Shown here: positions 5,087 through 5,318 of the stretch, one piece after another
Position numbering within the stretch: position 1 is the first letter of the stretch
Layout of the letters: each line of letters begins with the position of its first letter
Assembly: GCA_026706165.1 (NCBI GenBank)
Contig: JAPOZF010000409.1
Location: forward strand, 1-5,318
Source: Gemmatimonadota bacterium
Lineage (GTDB): Bacteria > Latescibacterota > UBA2968 > UBA8231
DNA: 5,318 nt
Direction: 5' to 3'
Position numbers and translations under genes: made by a program
The notes under the pieces: model-generated
What the model saw: the letters and a program-made list of their open reading frames with translations, nothing else
What the model was told of the DNA's origin: nothing
Database searches by the model: none

Positions 5087-5318
5087 TTGGCTTCCCTGTA
5101 CCTCCACGGCATGGGTCACTTCCATCCCGAGAACGTCATCGACAACGGCTTTCTCGAGGATCTCGACATCGGCACCAGCGACGAGTGGATCCTCGAGCGC
5201 GTGGGGATTCGCCGGCGGCGCACGGTGCTGCCCCTCGACTACATCCGCAGCACCTACAACCGCGACCCCCGCGGCGCCGGGGAGGCCGCCCTGTACGACA
5301 ACGCCGACACCGCCGCCC
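5087..5318 (+). CDS. Ketoacyl-ACP synthase III (FabH-like) family protein, 3' end beyond window
   Basis: The first 77 codons of a thiolase-fold condensing enzyme of the KAS III family, which typically joins an acyl-CoA to malonyl-ACP or a related acceptor. The decisive motif is T-S-D-E-W-I-L-E-R-V-G-I-R (30-42): Trp34 and Arg38 correspond to the CoA-contacting Trp32 and Arg36 of E. coli FabH. The opening Y-L-H-G-M-G-H-F-H-P-E-N matches the first strand of the family. The segment after GIR (43-77, with L-D-Y-I-R-S-T-Y-N-R-D) appears longer than in FabH. The catalytic Cys, His and Asn lie beyond the window edge, so activity cannot be judged. Start: TTG at 5087, four bases after the reductase stop begins its last base; the next ATG (5111) would delete the first strand. 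No strong ribosome site is visible, suggesting coupling to the upstream gene. Confidence 0.85.
   Translation, partial: MASLYLHGMGHFHPENVIDNGFLEDLDIGTSDEWILERVGIRRRRTVLPLDYIRSTYNRDPRGAGEAALYDNADTAA

Noticed and set aside
4565..5125. Minus-strand 186-codon open frame opposite the reductase
   Set aside because: Low-complexity shadow of the Y-x6-K reductase; no domain and no ribosome site.
1..5318. tRNA, rRNA, CRISPR array, insertion sequence or attachment site
   Set aside because: No regularly spaced repeats, no transposase or integrase motifs, no terminal inverted repeats with target duplications, and no tRNA-like T-arm and acceptor pairing noticed. Nearly all sequence is accounted for by the six genes.

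Overview
This GC-rich window (about two-thirds G+C by eye) has bacterial gene organisation: Shine-Dalgarno sites, short spacers, a 4-base ATGA overlap, and TTG starts. The sequence does not fix the lineage. A divergent FabI-type reductase next to a ketoacyl-ACP synthase III-family gene, together with phytanoyl-CoA-dioxygenase-type and enolase-superfamily enzymes, would fit an environmental, possibly uncultivated, Gram-negative bacterium. That placement is inference.

The window splits into two divergent transcription units around a 201-bp intergenic region (3929-4129). Leftward (minus strand), in transcription order, are an enolase-superfamily (mandelate racemase/muconate lactonizing-like) enzyme (2921-3928), a 424-aa PhyH-family Fe(II)/2-oxoglutarate dioxygenase (1449-2723), a second unrelated-looking 264-aa PhyH-family dioxygenase (555-1349), and a stand-alone CinA C-terminal-domain protein (76-558). 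The last two overlap by ATGA. The two spacers in this unit (197 and 99 bp) contain compact GC hairpins, so several transcripts or processing points are possible. The first 75 bases hold no gene I can support.

Rightward (plus strand) are a 317-aa SDR-fold protein with the Y-x6-K signature of FabI-type enoyl-ACP reductases (4130-5083) and, 3 bases later, the start of a ketoacyl-ACP synthase III (FabH-like) gene that runs off the window (5087-5318). A TTGACA -35 box with a weaker -10 lies just upstream. Both genes appear to start with TTG.

The rightward pair looks like a fatty-acyl or polyketide-like chain-building unit. The leftward genes look like a small-molecule modification or degradation set (two oxygenases plus a carboxylate alpha-proton-abstraction enzyme) whose substrate cannot be read from sequence. 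The features most worth a second look are atypical active-site positions in the enolase-superfamily protein, a ~54-residue insertion and a missing second tyrosine in the reductase, and a structured leader with mutually exclusive pairings before the enolase-superfamily gene.
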